From: Nocardia terrae
Lineage (GTDB): Bacteria > Actinomycetota > Actinomycetes > Mycobacteriales > Mycobacteriaceae
DNA: 64,000 nt
Assembly (NCBI RefSeq): GCF_009760405.1
Contig: NZ_WRPP01000003.1
Span: 310,001 to 374,000, forward strand
Direction: 5' to 3'
Part shown: piece after piece, positions 26,277 to 35,818 of the stretch
Layout: each line of letters begins with the position of its first letter
Position numbering within the stretch: position 1 is the first letter of the stretch
Translations under genes and position numbers: made by a program
Notes under the pieces: generated by a model
What the model saw: the letters and a program-made list of their open reading frames with translations, nothing else
What the model was told of the DNA's origin: nothing
Database searches by the model: none

Positions 26277-26309
26277 CGCGGTCCGGGCCGCCCTCGGGCC
26301 CGGACCGCG
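26277..26309. terminator. Bidirectional terminator
   Basis: CGCGGTCCGGGC (26277-26288) pairs perfectly with GCCCGGACCGCG (26298-26309) around a 9-base loop. It lies between the convergent pseudokinase and DUF4254 genes. Confidence 0.8.
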
Positions 26310-26322
26310 CAGGGGTTTCGAA

Positions 26323-26865
26323 TTACCAGGCGGGGAGTCGGCGCCGGCCGGCGAGGACGTCGCGGACGAGATCGTCGTAGGCGTCCGACAATTCGGCTAA
26401 ATGGTGCCAGGCTCCGTGCAGCATTTCGTCATTCGCGTCAAGGGTCATCAACGCGTGATGGGCGCGGACGGACGCCTCGGCGAGACGGTCGATGACCGAT
26501 CCGACCGTTTCGGTGTGCAGGGTCGCGCCCAGCCGGTGCTGGGGAACCGAGCGCACGACCCAGTCGTCAATGGCCATGACCAATTCGATTCGGCGGCGCT
26601 TGTTTTCGATGATCGAGGTGGGTTCGGTCTCCGGGCCCACGCCGCCGCGCCCGACCACCCGTCGCTCGTGCAGCACCGCGAGGTCGTGAGCGAACCACAA
26701 TAGGGGTCCGCCGATGACCCGGTGCCCGCGACAAGCGCGCAGGAGTAGGTCGGAGGTGGGCAATAGGCCCGCAGCCAGGGGCTGCGCGTCGACCATGTCC
26801 GCATACGAAGGGGACACGTCGGGCAATGCCACAACGACCGTGTTTGATGTCTCCGAACCTGCCAC
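26323..26865 (-). CDS. DUF4254 domain-containing protein
   Basis: 180-residue predicted cytosolic helical protein. The pattern DLLLRACRGH ... LLWFAHDLAVLHERR ... IIENKRRRIELVMAIDDWV ... TVGSVIDRLAEASVRAHH is characteristic of the actinobacterial DUF4254 family, whose function is unknown. GTG 26865 has GAGG five bases upstream. It is divergent from the GntR regulator gene, about 145 bp away, and might be under its control. Confidence 0.8.
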   Translation of the reverse strand: MAGSETSNTVVVALPDVSPSYADMVDAQPLAAGLLPTSDLLLRACRGHRVIGGPLLWFAHDLAVLHERRVVGRGGVGPETEPTSIIENKRRRIELVMAIDDWVVRSVPQHRLGATLHTETVGSVIDRLAEASVRAHHALMTLDANDEMLHGAWHHLAELSDAYDDLVRDVLAGRRRLPAW

Positions 26866-27010
26866 GTTGCCTCGCGTTCTTCGACGTATAACAACACCGC
26901 ATTCAGGACGTTCATTACAATAAACCTCAGAATGCTGCTGTCAAGCCTTACACGGCAGTAGTGCTAGCGGAGTAGACTTCTGAGCCTTGAAGCAACAACC
27001 GAGGAGCGAG

Positions 27011-27850
27011 ATGGCGGACGGTCCGAGATATCAACGGATCGCAGACCTCCTCCGCGAGGAGATCCGCGCCGGCAAGTGGGAACCGGGCGATCGACTACCG
27101 AGTCACAACGAGTTGGCCGAGCAGATGCAGGTCTCGATTACGACGGCCCGCAATGCGATTCAGCTCCTGGTGGCCGAAAACCTGGTCTACACAGCCACTT
27201 CCCGAGGCACCATTGTGCGCAGTCAGGAAGTGCTGGAATCGGTTGTGACCAACCATATTCGACCCGACAGACCGAAGGCCGCACACGACATCTTCTCCGA
27301 GATTGCGCGCGCCGCCGGCCGGGAGCCGTCCAAAGTGTTCAGCGCCAGAATGGAACCGGCCAGTTCGGAGGTCGCGCACTGGCTGGGGGTGGCGCGTGAC
27401 GAGTGGGTGGTGTCCCGCACGATCATGCAGTACCTGGACAACGAGCCGTGGTCGTGGGAGGTCAGCTTCTACCCGCGAGATCTGGCCGAGGCCACCGGAA
27501 TCGACGCACCGCACGACATTCCGGAGGGCACCACGCGAAGGCTCGCCGAGCGTGGCTTCGCCGAGACAGCGCATCGCGACACCGTCGTCGCACGGCCCGC
27601 CACCGCCGAGGAGGCGGCACTACTGGGAGTCGGTCCGGGGACGCTATTGCTCGATCATTTGCGTATCGGGGCCAACCACGAACGCATCACCCGAGTGACC
27701 CGGCATCGTTCCACTGCCGCCCGCAACCGGCTGGCATACGAATTGGGTGACGACGAAGGAACGGACATTATTCGTAAAACTCTGGGGGCGCCGTGTCCGC
27801 CCGGAAATTCCCATTCCTTCGGTAATTCCCTGCTACCCGGCGCACCATGA
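27011..27850 (+). CDS. GntR-family transcriptional regulator with UTRA-type ligand domain
   Basis: 279-residue repressor-type regulator. N-terminal winged helix (YQRIADLLREEIRAGKWEPG, then LPSHNELAEQMQVSITTARN, residues ~6-70), C-terminal UTRA-like effector domain (EWVVSRTIMQYLDNEPWSWEVSFYP-type sequence, ~110-260). ATG 27011 was chosen because GAGGAG lies 4-10 bases upstream; a TTG 24 bp upstream is also open. The stop overlaps the acetyltransferase start by 4 bp (ATGA), so the two form an operon. Effector unknown. Confidence 0.92.
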   Translation: MADGPRYQRIADLLREEIRAGKWEPGDRLPSHNELAEQMQVSITTARNAIQLLVAENLVYTATSRGTIVRSQEVLESVVTNHIRPDRPKAAHDIFSEIARAAGREPSKVFSARMEPASSEVAHWLGVARDEWVVSRTIMQYLDNEPWSWEVSFYPRDLAEATGIDAPHDIPEGTTRRLAERGFAETAHRDTVVARPATAEEAALLGVGPGTLLLDHLRIGANHERITRVTRHRSTAARNRLAYELGDDEGTDIIRKTLGAPCPPGNSHSFGNSLLPGAP

Positions 27851-28527
27851 TTCCGCACCTGCGCCCGGCCCGTATCGCCGATCTTGGGACCATCACCCGG
27901 TTCCGGCTGCAACGTACGAGCTGGCTGGCAGCGCGTGGCAGCGACCAGTGGACCCGGGCCGGTCGCGGTCTCCCCATCGAGACCTTCGTCCGGTCCGTGG
28001 CGCGCGCGGTCCGCGCCGACGAAACCTGGATAGCCGAGATCGACGGCGAACCCGCGGGCACCATCACCGTCAACGACCGCGCCGACGAAAACCTCTGGTC
28101 CCCCGGCGAACTCGCCGACGCCGTGATCATCCACTACATGATCGTCGACCTCCGCTTCGCCGGCCTCCGCGTCGGCGACTCCCTGCTGGCCCACGCCGCC
28201 CACCTGGCCCGCACCAAACACCGCGCCTGGGTCCGCCTCGACGCCTGGACCACCAACGACTCCCTCCACGCCTACTACCGCCGAGCCGGCTTCCACCTGG
28301 CACGCGTCGCCGGCCCGGAGGCCACCGGCCCCTCCCGAGCCCTCTTCGAACGCCCCACCGCCGCCTGGCCCCACACCCCCACCCACCCCACCCTCACCCT
28401 CGCCTCCGGCGAACCCACCCGCTTCACCCTCAACCCCACCCCCGCCACCACCTGGCCCCTCCCCCAACACCCCTTCCGCCGCACGCATCCGGGGATAGTC
28501 GCGGAGCCCGGCCCGGCGACAACCTGA
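27847..28527 (+). CDS. GNAT-family N-acetyltransferase
   Basis: 226-residue acetyl-CoA-dependent transferase. GNAT core residues ~5-160: LRPARIADLGTITRFRLQR, WIAEIDGEPAGTITVND, YMIVDLRFAGLRVGDSLLAHA (acetyl-CoA loop) and LHAYYRRAGFHLARV. The last ~60 residues are Pro/Thr/His-rich with runs of C in the DNA and look non-globular. Translationally coupled to the GntR gene. Substrate not deducible. Confidence 0.87.
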   Translation: MIPHLRPARIADLGTITRFRLQRTSWLAARGSDQWTRAGRGLPIETFVRSVARAVRADETWIAEIDGEPAGTITVNDRADENLWSPGELADAVIIHYMIVDLRFAGLRVGDSLLAHAAHLARTKHRAWVRLDAWTTNDSLHAYYRRAGFHLARVAGPEATGPSRALFERPTAAWPHTPTHPTLTLASGEPTRFTLNPTPATTWPLPQHPFRRTHPGIVAEPGPATT

Positions 28528-28601
28528 GCCGAGGCGCGATCAATCCCTCCGAGCAACGTGATGACCGGCCGGGTCGAGCTGTCCGTTCGGGCGTGATACC
28601 G

Positions 28602-28642
28602 ACAGGGCCCCGCCCCGACAGAGCGTCGGGGCGGGGCCCTGT
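28602..28642. terminator. Bidirectional terminator
   Basis: A perfect 18-bp inverted repeat (28602-28619 with 28625-28642) around AGAGC, between the convergent acetyltransferase and eccC genes. It marks the edge of the second ESX locus. Confidence 0.88.
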
Positions 28643-28659
28643 GACCTCGAGAGCGTCGG

Positions 28660-31600
28660 TTACAGCGCTGGGAGGTCGGCGATTTGGATCATCTCGGCAC
28701 CGCCGGAGCGGGTCCAGAGGACACCTCGGCCGGGCGGCAGACGCATCGGGCGGATATCGCCGATGAGTTTGCCCTCGTCGCGGGAACCGCTCATGAGCAG
28801 GGCCGGGACCGAGAGGTTCTTCATCGACCCGAGGACCTGGTCGTAGAGGGCTCGCGAGATGCCACCCATGTTGCGGGAGATGACGACGTGCAGACCGATG
28901 TCGCGGGCCTGCGGGAGCAGTTCCACCAACGCGCCCAAGGGGTTTCCGCCCGCGGTCACCATGTCGTAGTCGTCGACGACGACGTAGATCTCCGGGCCGG
29001 TCCACCAGTCGCGATCGCGCAGCTGCTGCGGGGTGATGTCCGAGCCGGGGATGCGCTTGGAGAGGTAGTTGACGACTTCCTTGACCATCCCGCCGCAGGT
29101 CTGCGACGACGTCGAATACCCGGCCAGCTGATCGCCTTCCAGCACACCGAGCAGGGTGCGGCGGTAGTCGATGAGGATGACGCGGGCGGTGTCGGCGGTG
29201 GAGTTCTCGGCGATGCCGCGAATGATGTTGCGCAGCACCGTGGTCTTACCGGACTCGACTTCGGAGAACACCATGAAGTGCGGGTCGGCGGCGAAGTCCA
29301 GGACGATCGGCTGCAGCTCGGACTCGCCGATGCCGACGACCACCTTGGTGCGGCTCTGCGTGATGCCGTGGCGGTGAGCCAGTTCCAGGATCTGGTCACG
29401 GGGCACGCTGCCGGGCAGTGTGCGGACCTCGGGCGCGCGGCGCTCGCCCCACAGGGCCTGCATGTCGGTGCGCGCGGCGGCCACACCCTCGGCGAGGTTC
29501 TGGGCGTTGGTGTCGGAGTCCAGGCGCGGCATGGCGATGAGCATGTGCAGCTGGTCCGCCGTGAGACCGCGGCCGGGCCGGTTGAGCGGCACGTTGACCG
29601 CGACGCGGCGGCCCATCTCCGAGTCCGAGGGGTCACCCAGGCGCAACTCGATGCGGGTACCGATCATGTCCTTCACCGACGCGCGGATCTCGCCCCATCG
29701 GTTGGCGCCGAGAATCACGTGGATGCCGTACGAAAGGCCCTGGGCGGCAAGCTGTCCGACCTGTTGTTCCAGGCTGTCGAATTCATCGCGGACGACCTGC
29801 CAGTTGTCGATGACGAGGAACACGTCACCGAACCGGTCGGCCATCACCGGGTCACCGGTCTGGCCCGCGGCCAGCGCCGCGTGCTTGCGCCGCCGGAACT
29901 CGGCCATGGATTCGATGCCCTGCGCGGCGAAGCGCTCCTCGCGCTCACGCAGCAGGGTGGTGAGCTCGGCGACGGTGCGCCGCACCTTGTCGGAGTCGAG
30001 CTTTCCCGCGACCGAGCCGACATGCGGCAGGCCGACCAGACCGGCCATGGAACCACCACCGAAGTCGAGGCAGTAGAACTGCACCTGTTCGGGGGTGTGC
30101 GTGGCCGCCGACGCCATGATGATGGTGCGCAGCGTGGTGGATTTACCGGACTGCGGGCCGCCGACCACGGCGACATTGCCCTGCGCACCGGCGAGATTGA
30201 TGGTGAGCACGTCGCGCCGCTGCTCGTACGGCTTGTCGATGATGCCGATCGGCATCCACAGCTGCCCGTGCCGGTTGACCGGCGAACGCCAGTCCGGATC
30301 CGGCAGCAGCATGTCCACCGTCGGCGACTCGTCCAGCGGGGGCAGCCAGACCTCGTGGGCCGGGCGGCCGTGACCGGTCAGGCGCTTCACGACCGTCTGC
30401 AGCAGGCTGTCGGGCAGGCCCTCGTCGCCGGACGGTGGCGGAGGAGGCAGGAGGTCCAGCGGGTCGAGCGGGTTCTCCGGTTCGGGCGCCTCCAGGATTT
30501 CGACCATGCCGGCGGTGAATTCACGCGGCGGCGCATCGACCACGGTGGTGCCGTCGGCGGCCTGCCTGGCGGTGCGGGGCGCGACATAGGGGCCGGAGAC
30601 GTAGGTCGCGTTGAACCGCAACGGATCCGACGCATCACTCTTGAGATATCCGGATCCGGGGATACCGGGCAGATGGTAGGCGTCGGTGATACCGAGCACC
30701 GCACGAGATTCGTTGGCGGAGAATGTACGCAGGCCGATTCGATACGACAGATGCGAATCGAGGCCGCGCATCTTGTTCTCCTCCAACCGCTGCGAAGCGA
30801 GCAGCAGGTGGACGTGCAGCGATCGGCCCAGTCGGCCGATCATGACGAACAGATCCGCGAAATCCGGTTTCTGCGAGAGCAATTCGGAGAACTCGTCGAT
30901 GACCACGAACAGGGCGGGCAGCGGGTCCAGCGGCACACCGGCCGCACGGGCCTTCTCGTACTCGTTGACGTTGGCGAAATTGCCCGCCGAACGCAGCAAT
31001 TCCTGCCGCCGGTTCATCTCACCGGCCAGCGCGTCGCGCATACGGTCGACGAGGGAGAGTTCCTCTTCGAGGTTGGTGATGACGGCCGCCACGTGCGGCA
31101 GCGGATCCATACCGAGGAAGGTCGCACCACCCTTGAAGTCGACCAGGATCAGATTGAGCTGATCCGGCGAATGCGTGGTGACCATCGAAAGAATCAGCGT
31201 GCGAAGGAATTCCGACTTACCGGAACCGGTCGCACCGATGCACAGGCCGTGCGGGCCCATGCCGTTCTCGGCGGATTCCTTGATGTCGATCTCGACGGGG
31301 GTGCCGTCCGGAGTGATGCCGATCGGCACACGTAGTCGTTCTCGCCCGGCACGCGGACGCCACACCTTGGCCGGATCGATCTGCGCCGCGTCCGGAATCT
31401 TGAGCAGGCTCATCAGGCCCGGGTCCGCGGCCGAGGTGTTGTCCCCGAGGCTCACGATCTGCGCCGCGGTGGCGATGCGGAAGCGAGCCAGGCTGCGCGA
31501 GAACGCTTCCGCCTCGGCGAGGGTCACGCTGTCGGCATCGGCGAACTTCTCGCTGCCCGCGGCGCTCTTGGCGAACACCTCTCCCCCGGCGGCCACGAGC

Positions 31601-32682
31601 TGCAATCCGCGTCGGGTGGCCAGGCTGTTCTCGGCCGAGCTCACATCGATCACGGTGACGGCGTCCAGACCCGATTCGCTGATCAAACGCTCACTGCCGC
31701 TGACGTATCCGTCGTCGATGATGATGACCAGGTGCAGACGCCCCTGGGTCGGCTGCGGGTTGCGCATGAACCGCCCGCGCTCGAGCAGATCGTCGGCCAG
31801 CGCCGTCTCCAGCTCGCCGAGCGAGCCGTAGATCATGCGGGCCGCGCCCATCCCGTCGCGTTGGCTCGAATGCTGTACGTGCGGCAGCCATTTCGCCCAC
31901 GACCAGGCCTCGCAGTCGGGTTCAGCGGTGACGATGGCGACGCCGACGTGGTCGGGTCCGTGGAACGCGGTGAGCTCCATGAGCATCGACCACGCCAGTC
32001 CGCGCACGTCCTCGGTCGGTCCCTCGATATTGATGGCGGGGAAGGCACGCAACGACACCGCGGTCGGCAGGTGGTGCACCACGGAATGCGTTCGCACGAA
32101 ACGGCGCAACGCCACGGTGGAGACCGGTTCCAGGTCCTCGAGCGGACCGGTTTCCGGGCGGGCCAGTTTGGCCGCGAGTCGGTGGGTGCCGATGCCGACG
32201 CGCACGTGCCCGAAGTCGGGATCGTTGGGCCGCCGCTCCCACATGCGCCGAGAGCCGACGATGGAGGGCAGATCCGCGGGTTCCGGGTGGCTCCAGATCA
32301 GCGTCTCGAGCTGCTTCTGCCCGGTGCGGCGGACGTCGCGGCGGGTCTGGTCGAGGTAGCGGAAGTAGTCCTTGCGTTCCTCGTTCAGCTCGCCGGAGCT
32401 CTTGGCGCTGCCGCGCGAGCCCATGAGCATGCCGGCCATCGACATGATCATCATCATCGGCATCATCATCATGTACGGGTTGGACAGGATCGACCGGCCC
32501 ATCAAGCTCATCATGGCGAGCATGCCGATCATGGCGACCACCATGACGACCGGCATCAGCTTGCTCATCAGCGGCGCGGGCACCGGACGCGGGATCTCCG
32601 GCGGGGCGGTCAGCGCCATCTCACCGCCCGGCGCGCGGGGTGGCGCGATCCGGGGCCGACGCACGAAACCTTCGGTAGCCAT
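28660..32682 (-). CDS. eccC: Type VII secretion ATPase EccC (single chain, three ATPase domains)
   Basis: Motor of the ESX system, FtsK/SpoIIIE type, 1340 residues. Two N-terminal transmembrane helices are exceptionally Met-rich (e.g. NPYMMMMPMMMIMSMAGM). Three ATPase domains follow, with Walker A motifs GATGSGKS (~481), GGPQSGKS (~837) and the weaker SEVESGKT (~1139). Walker B-type strands LILVDFKGGATF and VFLVIDNW are visible. ESX-1 splits EccC into two chains; ESX-3 and ESX-4 keep one, as here. ATG 32682 was chosen with GGAG 8 bases upstream; open frame further upstream is the shadow of mycP. Downstream of mycP and eccD in one operon. Confidence 0.97.
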   Translation of the reverse strand: MATEGFVRRPRIAPPRAPGGEMALTAPPEIPRPVPAPLMSKLMPVVMVVAMIGMLAMMSLMGRSILSNPYMMMMPMMMIMSMAGMLMGSRGSAKSSGELNEERKDYFRYLDQTRRDVRRTGQKQLETLIWSHPEPADLPSIVGSRRMWERRPNDPDFGHVRVGIGTHRLAAKLARPETGPLEDLEPVSTVALRRFVRTHSVVHHLPTAVSLRAFPAINIEGPTEDVRGLAWSMLMELTAFHGPDHVGVAIVTAEPDCEAWSWAKWLPHVQHSSQRDGMGAARMIYGSLGELETALADDLLERGRFMRNPQPTQGRLHLVIIIDDGYVSGSERLISESGLDAVTVIDVSSAENSLATRRGLQLVAAGGEVFAKSAAGSEKFADADSVTLAEAEAFSRSLARFRIATAAQIVSLGDNTSAADPGLMSLLKIPDAAQIDPAKVWRPRAGRERLRVPIGITPDGTPVEIDIKESAENGMGPHGLCIGATGSGKSEFLRTLILSMVTTHSPDQLNLILVDFKGGATFLGMDPLPHVAAVITNLEEELSLVDRMRDALAGEMNRRQELLRSAGNFANVNEYEKARAAGVPLDPLPALFVVIDEFSELLSQKPDFADLFVMIGRLGRSLHVHLLLASQRLEENKMRGLDSHLSYRIGLRTFSANESRAVLGITDAYHLPGIPGSGYLKSDASDPLRFNATYVSGPYVAPRTARQAADGTTVVDAPPREFTAGMVEILEAPEPENPLDPLDLLPPPPPSGDEGLPDSLLQTVVKRLTGHGRPAHEVWLPPLDESPTVDMLLPDPDWRSPVNRHGQLWMPIGIIDKPYEQRRDVLTINLAGAQGNVAVVGGPQSGKSTTLRTIIMASAATHTPEQVQFYCLDFGGGSMAGLVGLPHVGSVAGKLDSDKVRRTVAELTTLLREREERFAAQGIESMAEFRRRKHAALAAGQTGDPVMADRFGDVFLVIDNWQVVRDEFDSLEQQVGQLAAQGLSYGIHVILGANRWGEIRASVKDMIGTRIELRLGDPSDSEMGRRVAVNVPLNRPGRGLTADQLHMLIAMPRLDSDTNAQNLAEGVAAARTDMQALWGERRAPEVRTLPGSVPRDQILELAHRHGITQSRTKVVVGIGESELQPIVLDFAADPHFMVFSEVESGKTTVLRNIIRGIAENSTADTARVILIDYRRTLLGVLEGDQLAGYSTSSQTCGGMVKEVVNYLSKRIPGSDITPQQLRDRDWWTGPEIYVVVDDYDMVTAGGNPLGALVELLPQARDIGLHVVISRNMGGISRALYDQVLGSMKNLSVPALLMSGSRDEGKLIGDIRPMRLPPGRGVLWTRSGGAEMIQIADLPAL

Positions 32683-32702
32683 GGGTGTTTCTCCGGTCGT
32701 TG

Positions 32703-34193
32703 TCAGTCGAGGTCGGGCAGCTCGTCGTCGCGTCGGCGGCGCCGGAACGGAATCGATATGGCGAGACCGATTCCCAGCGCGGACAGGCAGACGATGGTGC
32801 CGACGGTGGCGACCAGCCGCGGGAGACGCGGTGGGCCGGCGGGCTTCTGGGGTGTGGGGAAGGCTTGCGGCTGATCGGAGCCGACGTGGTTGGGCAGCAC
32901 GGGGTTGTCCGAGTTGAGGACATCGTCCGGGAAGTGAGCGGTGAGCGCGGCGACCGGATCGATGAGGCCCGCGCCGACGCGATCGTCGCGTCCGGTGCCC
33001 GGCTGGTGCGCGGTCAGAATGATCTGGTTCATGACCTGTCGTGCGGACCAGTTCGGGTACTTGGCCTTGATCAGCGCCGCCAGACCCGACACGTAGGGGG
33101 CAGCGAAACTGGTTCCCTGAATGCCTACATAGACCTTGTTCTGCTCGTCGTAGCCGGAGGTGTTGACGATCGCACCCGTCTTGGGGTCGAACCCGAGAAC
33201 GTCCTGCCCGATCGCGGAGACACCGACCCACGGCCCGTAGACGGTCTTCGAAGACGGACTGCCGTCCTTGGTGATCCAGCCGACCGTCAGCACGTACTTG
33301 CTGAACCACGCCGGACTCACGATGGTGTTCAGCGAATTCCAACTGGCACTCGGATTGGACTGCGCGGTGTTCTGGGTTCCACAGCCATTGCTCGAGTCCA
33401 GGTTGCCCGCGGCCGCGACCACCACCACGCCCTGCTCGTAGGCGAAACGCACTGCGGCTCCGAGCGCCTCGTCGCCGGTCGCGGAACCCGCCGTTGTGCA
33501 TGCGGCGGCGGAAATGTTGATGACGGTGGCCTTCATCTGGACGGCGCGCACGACGGCCGCCGCAAGGGTCGCGCTCAGGCCGTAGCCCTGCTGACTCATG
33601 CTGCCCGGAGGCTTGTCGCCGCTCTGCTCTTTGGCCTGATAGTGCTCGCTGAGCTGGCGGATGGACAGGATCTGCGCATCCGGCGCGACTCCCACCAACC
33701 CGTCGTCCGGGCTGGGCTTGGCGGCGATGATTCCCGCGACCACGGTTCCGTGCCCGTCACAGTCCTCGGTGCCGTCACTGCCGGAGACATAGTCGCCGCC
33801 GGGCTGTACATCGATCCGAGGATTGCGGGCCACGCCCGTATCGATGACCGCGATCGTCTGGCCCGCACCACGATTCCCGAAACCAGGATTGGCCTGCCAA
33901 GCCGCGGGCAGATCGAGCACCTTCTGCGAGACCGGCTCGTCCTTCGGGACACCGCCCGGACGGAGATAGAACTGCGTGCCGCACTCGACCTTCAGCTCGG
34001 TGGTCGTCAGCGGTGCGGGTTTACCGGCCTGCCCCATAGTGTCGCCGGGAACGGAATCCGCTGGCGACGGTGGAGTGACCGCGACCGTCGCCATCGGCCG
34101 GGCCCCCGCCGACGCCTGCGGTCCCAGCAGGGCGCCGCCGAGAACCGCAGCCGCACACAGTGTTCGCGCCCAGTTTCCAGGACGCCGTCTCAT
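32703..34193 (-). CDS. mycP: Mycosin protease MycP
   Basis: Subtilisin-like protease of the ESX complex, 496 residues. Signal peptide at 1-30; catalytic triad Asp118 (AVIDTGV), His148 (DGHGTVVAG) and Ser362 (GTSFAAPYVSG). The conserved Cys residues and the N-terminal extension of mycosins are present. A Pro-rich linker leads to a transmembrane helix (ATVGTIVCLSALGIGLAISI) and a basic/acidic tail. ATG 34193 overlaps the eccD stop (ATGA), so it is translationally coupled to eccD. Confidence 0.97.
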   Translation of the reverse strand: MRRRPGNWARTLCAAAVLGGALLGPQASAGARPMATVAVTPPSPADSVPGDTMGQAGKPAPLTTTELKVECGTQFYLRPGGVPKDEPVSQKVLDLPAAWQANPGFGNRGAGQTIAVIDTGVARNPRIDVQPGGDYVSGSDGTEDCDGHGTVVAGIIAAKPSPDDGLVGVAPDAQILSIRQLSEHYQAKEQSGDKPPGSMSQQGYGLSATLAAAVVRAVQMKATVINISAAACTTAGSATGDEALGAAVRFAYEQGVVVVAAAGNLDSSNGCGTQNTAQSNPSASWNSLNTIVSPAWFSKYVLTVGWITKDGSPSSKTVYGPWVGVSAIGQDVLGFDPKTGAIVNTSGYDEQNKVYVGIQGTSFAAPYVSGLAALIKAKYPNWSARQVMNQIILTAHQPGTGRDDRVGAGLIDPVAALTAHFPDDVLNSDNPVLPNHVGSDQPQAFPTPQKPAGPPRLPRLVATVGTIVCLSALGIGLAISIPFRRRRRDDELPDLD

Positions 34194-35662
34194 ATGTTCC
34201 GAGCCGTCGAGTAGACGTCCATCATCCACAGCACCAGCGGGACGATCGACACGATCAAGCCGTATTCGAAGATTTCGTTGAAGCGCCGGGTGACCGGTGT
34301 GACCTCGACATGCGGGCCGATGACACCGAAACCGATGGCTCCCACCGCGAATACCAGCAGCAGTCCTGCCGAGAGGAGCAGCATGCCGTTGTCGGACAGG
34401 GCCAGCAACACCGCGAGTCCGACGAAAGTGACACAGCCGCTGACGATCAGCGTGGCGGCCTGAGTGAGATCGGCGAACGAGCGTCCGCGCAAGCACAGAA
34501 TGATCGAGATGACGACCGCCAGCGTGATGCCCTGCCAGCGGGCCGAGCCCAGCGGATCGGCCGAGCCGAGCGCTCCGGCGACGGCACCGATCGCACTGCC
34601 CATGACAATGCCGGTCTGGAACTGGTTGGCCGTGCGGGCCCGCTGGCCGAGACCGTGCGCGGACGGCAGCACGGTCGCACCGATCGCACCGATGCCCTCG
34701 ATAGTGGGCCGGGGTTCATGGTCGGCCGGGTCGATGGCCGCACCGGCGGTGGGCACCGGCGGCACGGGTAGTCGGGCCAGCATGGCGGCCAGGCGCGGGA
34801 CCATCGACAGCACGATGATCGACGCCACCAGAACGCCCGCCGCGACTTTGGGCACTCCGGCGTCCCAGATCATGCGAACGGCCGCGCCGACGCCCGCCAG
34901 CAGCACCACGGTGACGACCGTGGACACCACCGCCGCTCCGGCGCCGATGATGCGGTAGCCGACCACGGCCAGCAGCAGGGTCGCGGCCGCGCCGAGCATC
35001 AGGTGCGGGCTGCCCACCGTGCCGGGCACGGCCAGGGCCGCACCGCCGAAGGTGAGCAGCAGCATGCACAGCGTCAGGACGGTGGCGGTCAGCTCATCCG
35101 CGTACTTGCGCATTGCGATCGCACCGGCGACCAGCGCTGCTATGGCCCCGACCAGCAGCAGCGGTGGTGCGACGAACTTGTCTCCCGCCGACCGCGAGAT
35201 CAGGCCCAGCACAACGGCGAAGGCCACCGCGGCCACACCAGCGACCAGTCCGGTCCACCGTGCCGCACTTGGCGACCAGTTGCGGAACTCCTCGGCCGTG
35301 AGCCTCGACACAGCGTCGATGACGTCGTCGAACAGCGCTGGCGCCTCCTTGGCGGAAACCGCCCGCAGCACCAGCAATTCGCCGTCGTAGATCTCGGCGT
35401 CATTGAGGGTCTGGCTGGGCGCGATCATGTCGCGTCCCAGTTTGGCCAGTGTCCAATGCTGCGACTGGAGCGGTGTTCCCCCTTCCTCGCCGATCGGATC
35501 CGGATTACGGGATTCGATGAGACGCACCAGATCGCCGATGAACGCGGCGATCGGCACGTTGGCCGGCAGACCGACGTCGAGCTGGGTATTCCCCCCGATG
35601 ACGGACACTCGGCACAATTCGGGTTCAGCCGCCCGCGGGCCGCCGATCGACTGTGCTGTCAC
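34190..35662 (-). CDS. eccD: Type VII secretion integral membrane protein EccD
   Basis: Main membrane-spanning subunit of the ESX channel. An N-terminal ubiquitin-like domain (ELCRVSVIGGNTQLDVGLPA, to about residue 100) precedes 11 predicted transmembrane helices. The 490-residue length is usual. GTG 35662 was preferred since it gives the common EccD start (TAQSIGG...EPELCRV); an ATG at 35719 is also possible, and neither has a strong ribosome-binding site at ideal distance. It is divergent from eccA over ~155 bp, which must hold both promoters, and overlaps mycP by 4 bp. Confidence 0.95.
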   Translation of the reverse strand: MTAQSIGGPRAAEPELCRVSVIGGNTQLDVGLPANVPIAAFIGDLVRLIESRNPDPIGEEGGTPLQSQHWTLAKLGRDMIAPSQTLNDAEIYDGELLVLRAVSAKEAPALFDDVIDAVSRLTAEEFRNWSPSAARWTGLVAGVAAVAFAVVLGLISRSAGDKFVAPPLLLVGAIAALVAGAIAMRKYADELTATVLTLCMLLLTFGGAALAVPGTVGSPHLMLGAAATLLLAVVGYRIIGAGAAVVSTVVTVVLLAGVGAAVRMIWDAGVPKVAAGVLVASIIVLSMVPRLAAMLARLPVPPVPTAGAAIDPADHEPRPTIEGIGAIGATVLPSAHGLGQRARTANQFQTGIVMGSAIGAVAGALGSADPLGSARWQGITLAVVISIILCLRGRSFADLTQAATLIVSGCVTFVGLAVLLALSDNGMLLLSAGLLLVFAVGAIGFGVIGPHVEVTPVTRRFNEIFEYGLIVSIVPLVLWMMDVYSTARNI

Positions 35663-35818
35663 TTGCTGAACTGCTCCCCTATAGCTCTCAACAGTTGCCC
35701 GCCCAGGGCGGTTAACCATAATGTATCCGACTGTCCGCAGCTGTGCGATTCGCGCGGTGTGGGTGGGGATTGTGAACGAAAGACCAACCAGGTTCGACGA
35801 ATTCGGGGTTCGACAAGG

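Noticed and set aside
32683..33501. N-terminal extension of EccC into the mycP region
   Set aside because: That part of the open frame overlaps mycP in another frame and is Arg/Pro-rich; ATG 32682 has a ribosome-binding site and gives the normal EccC N-terminus.
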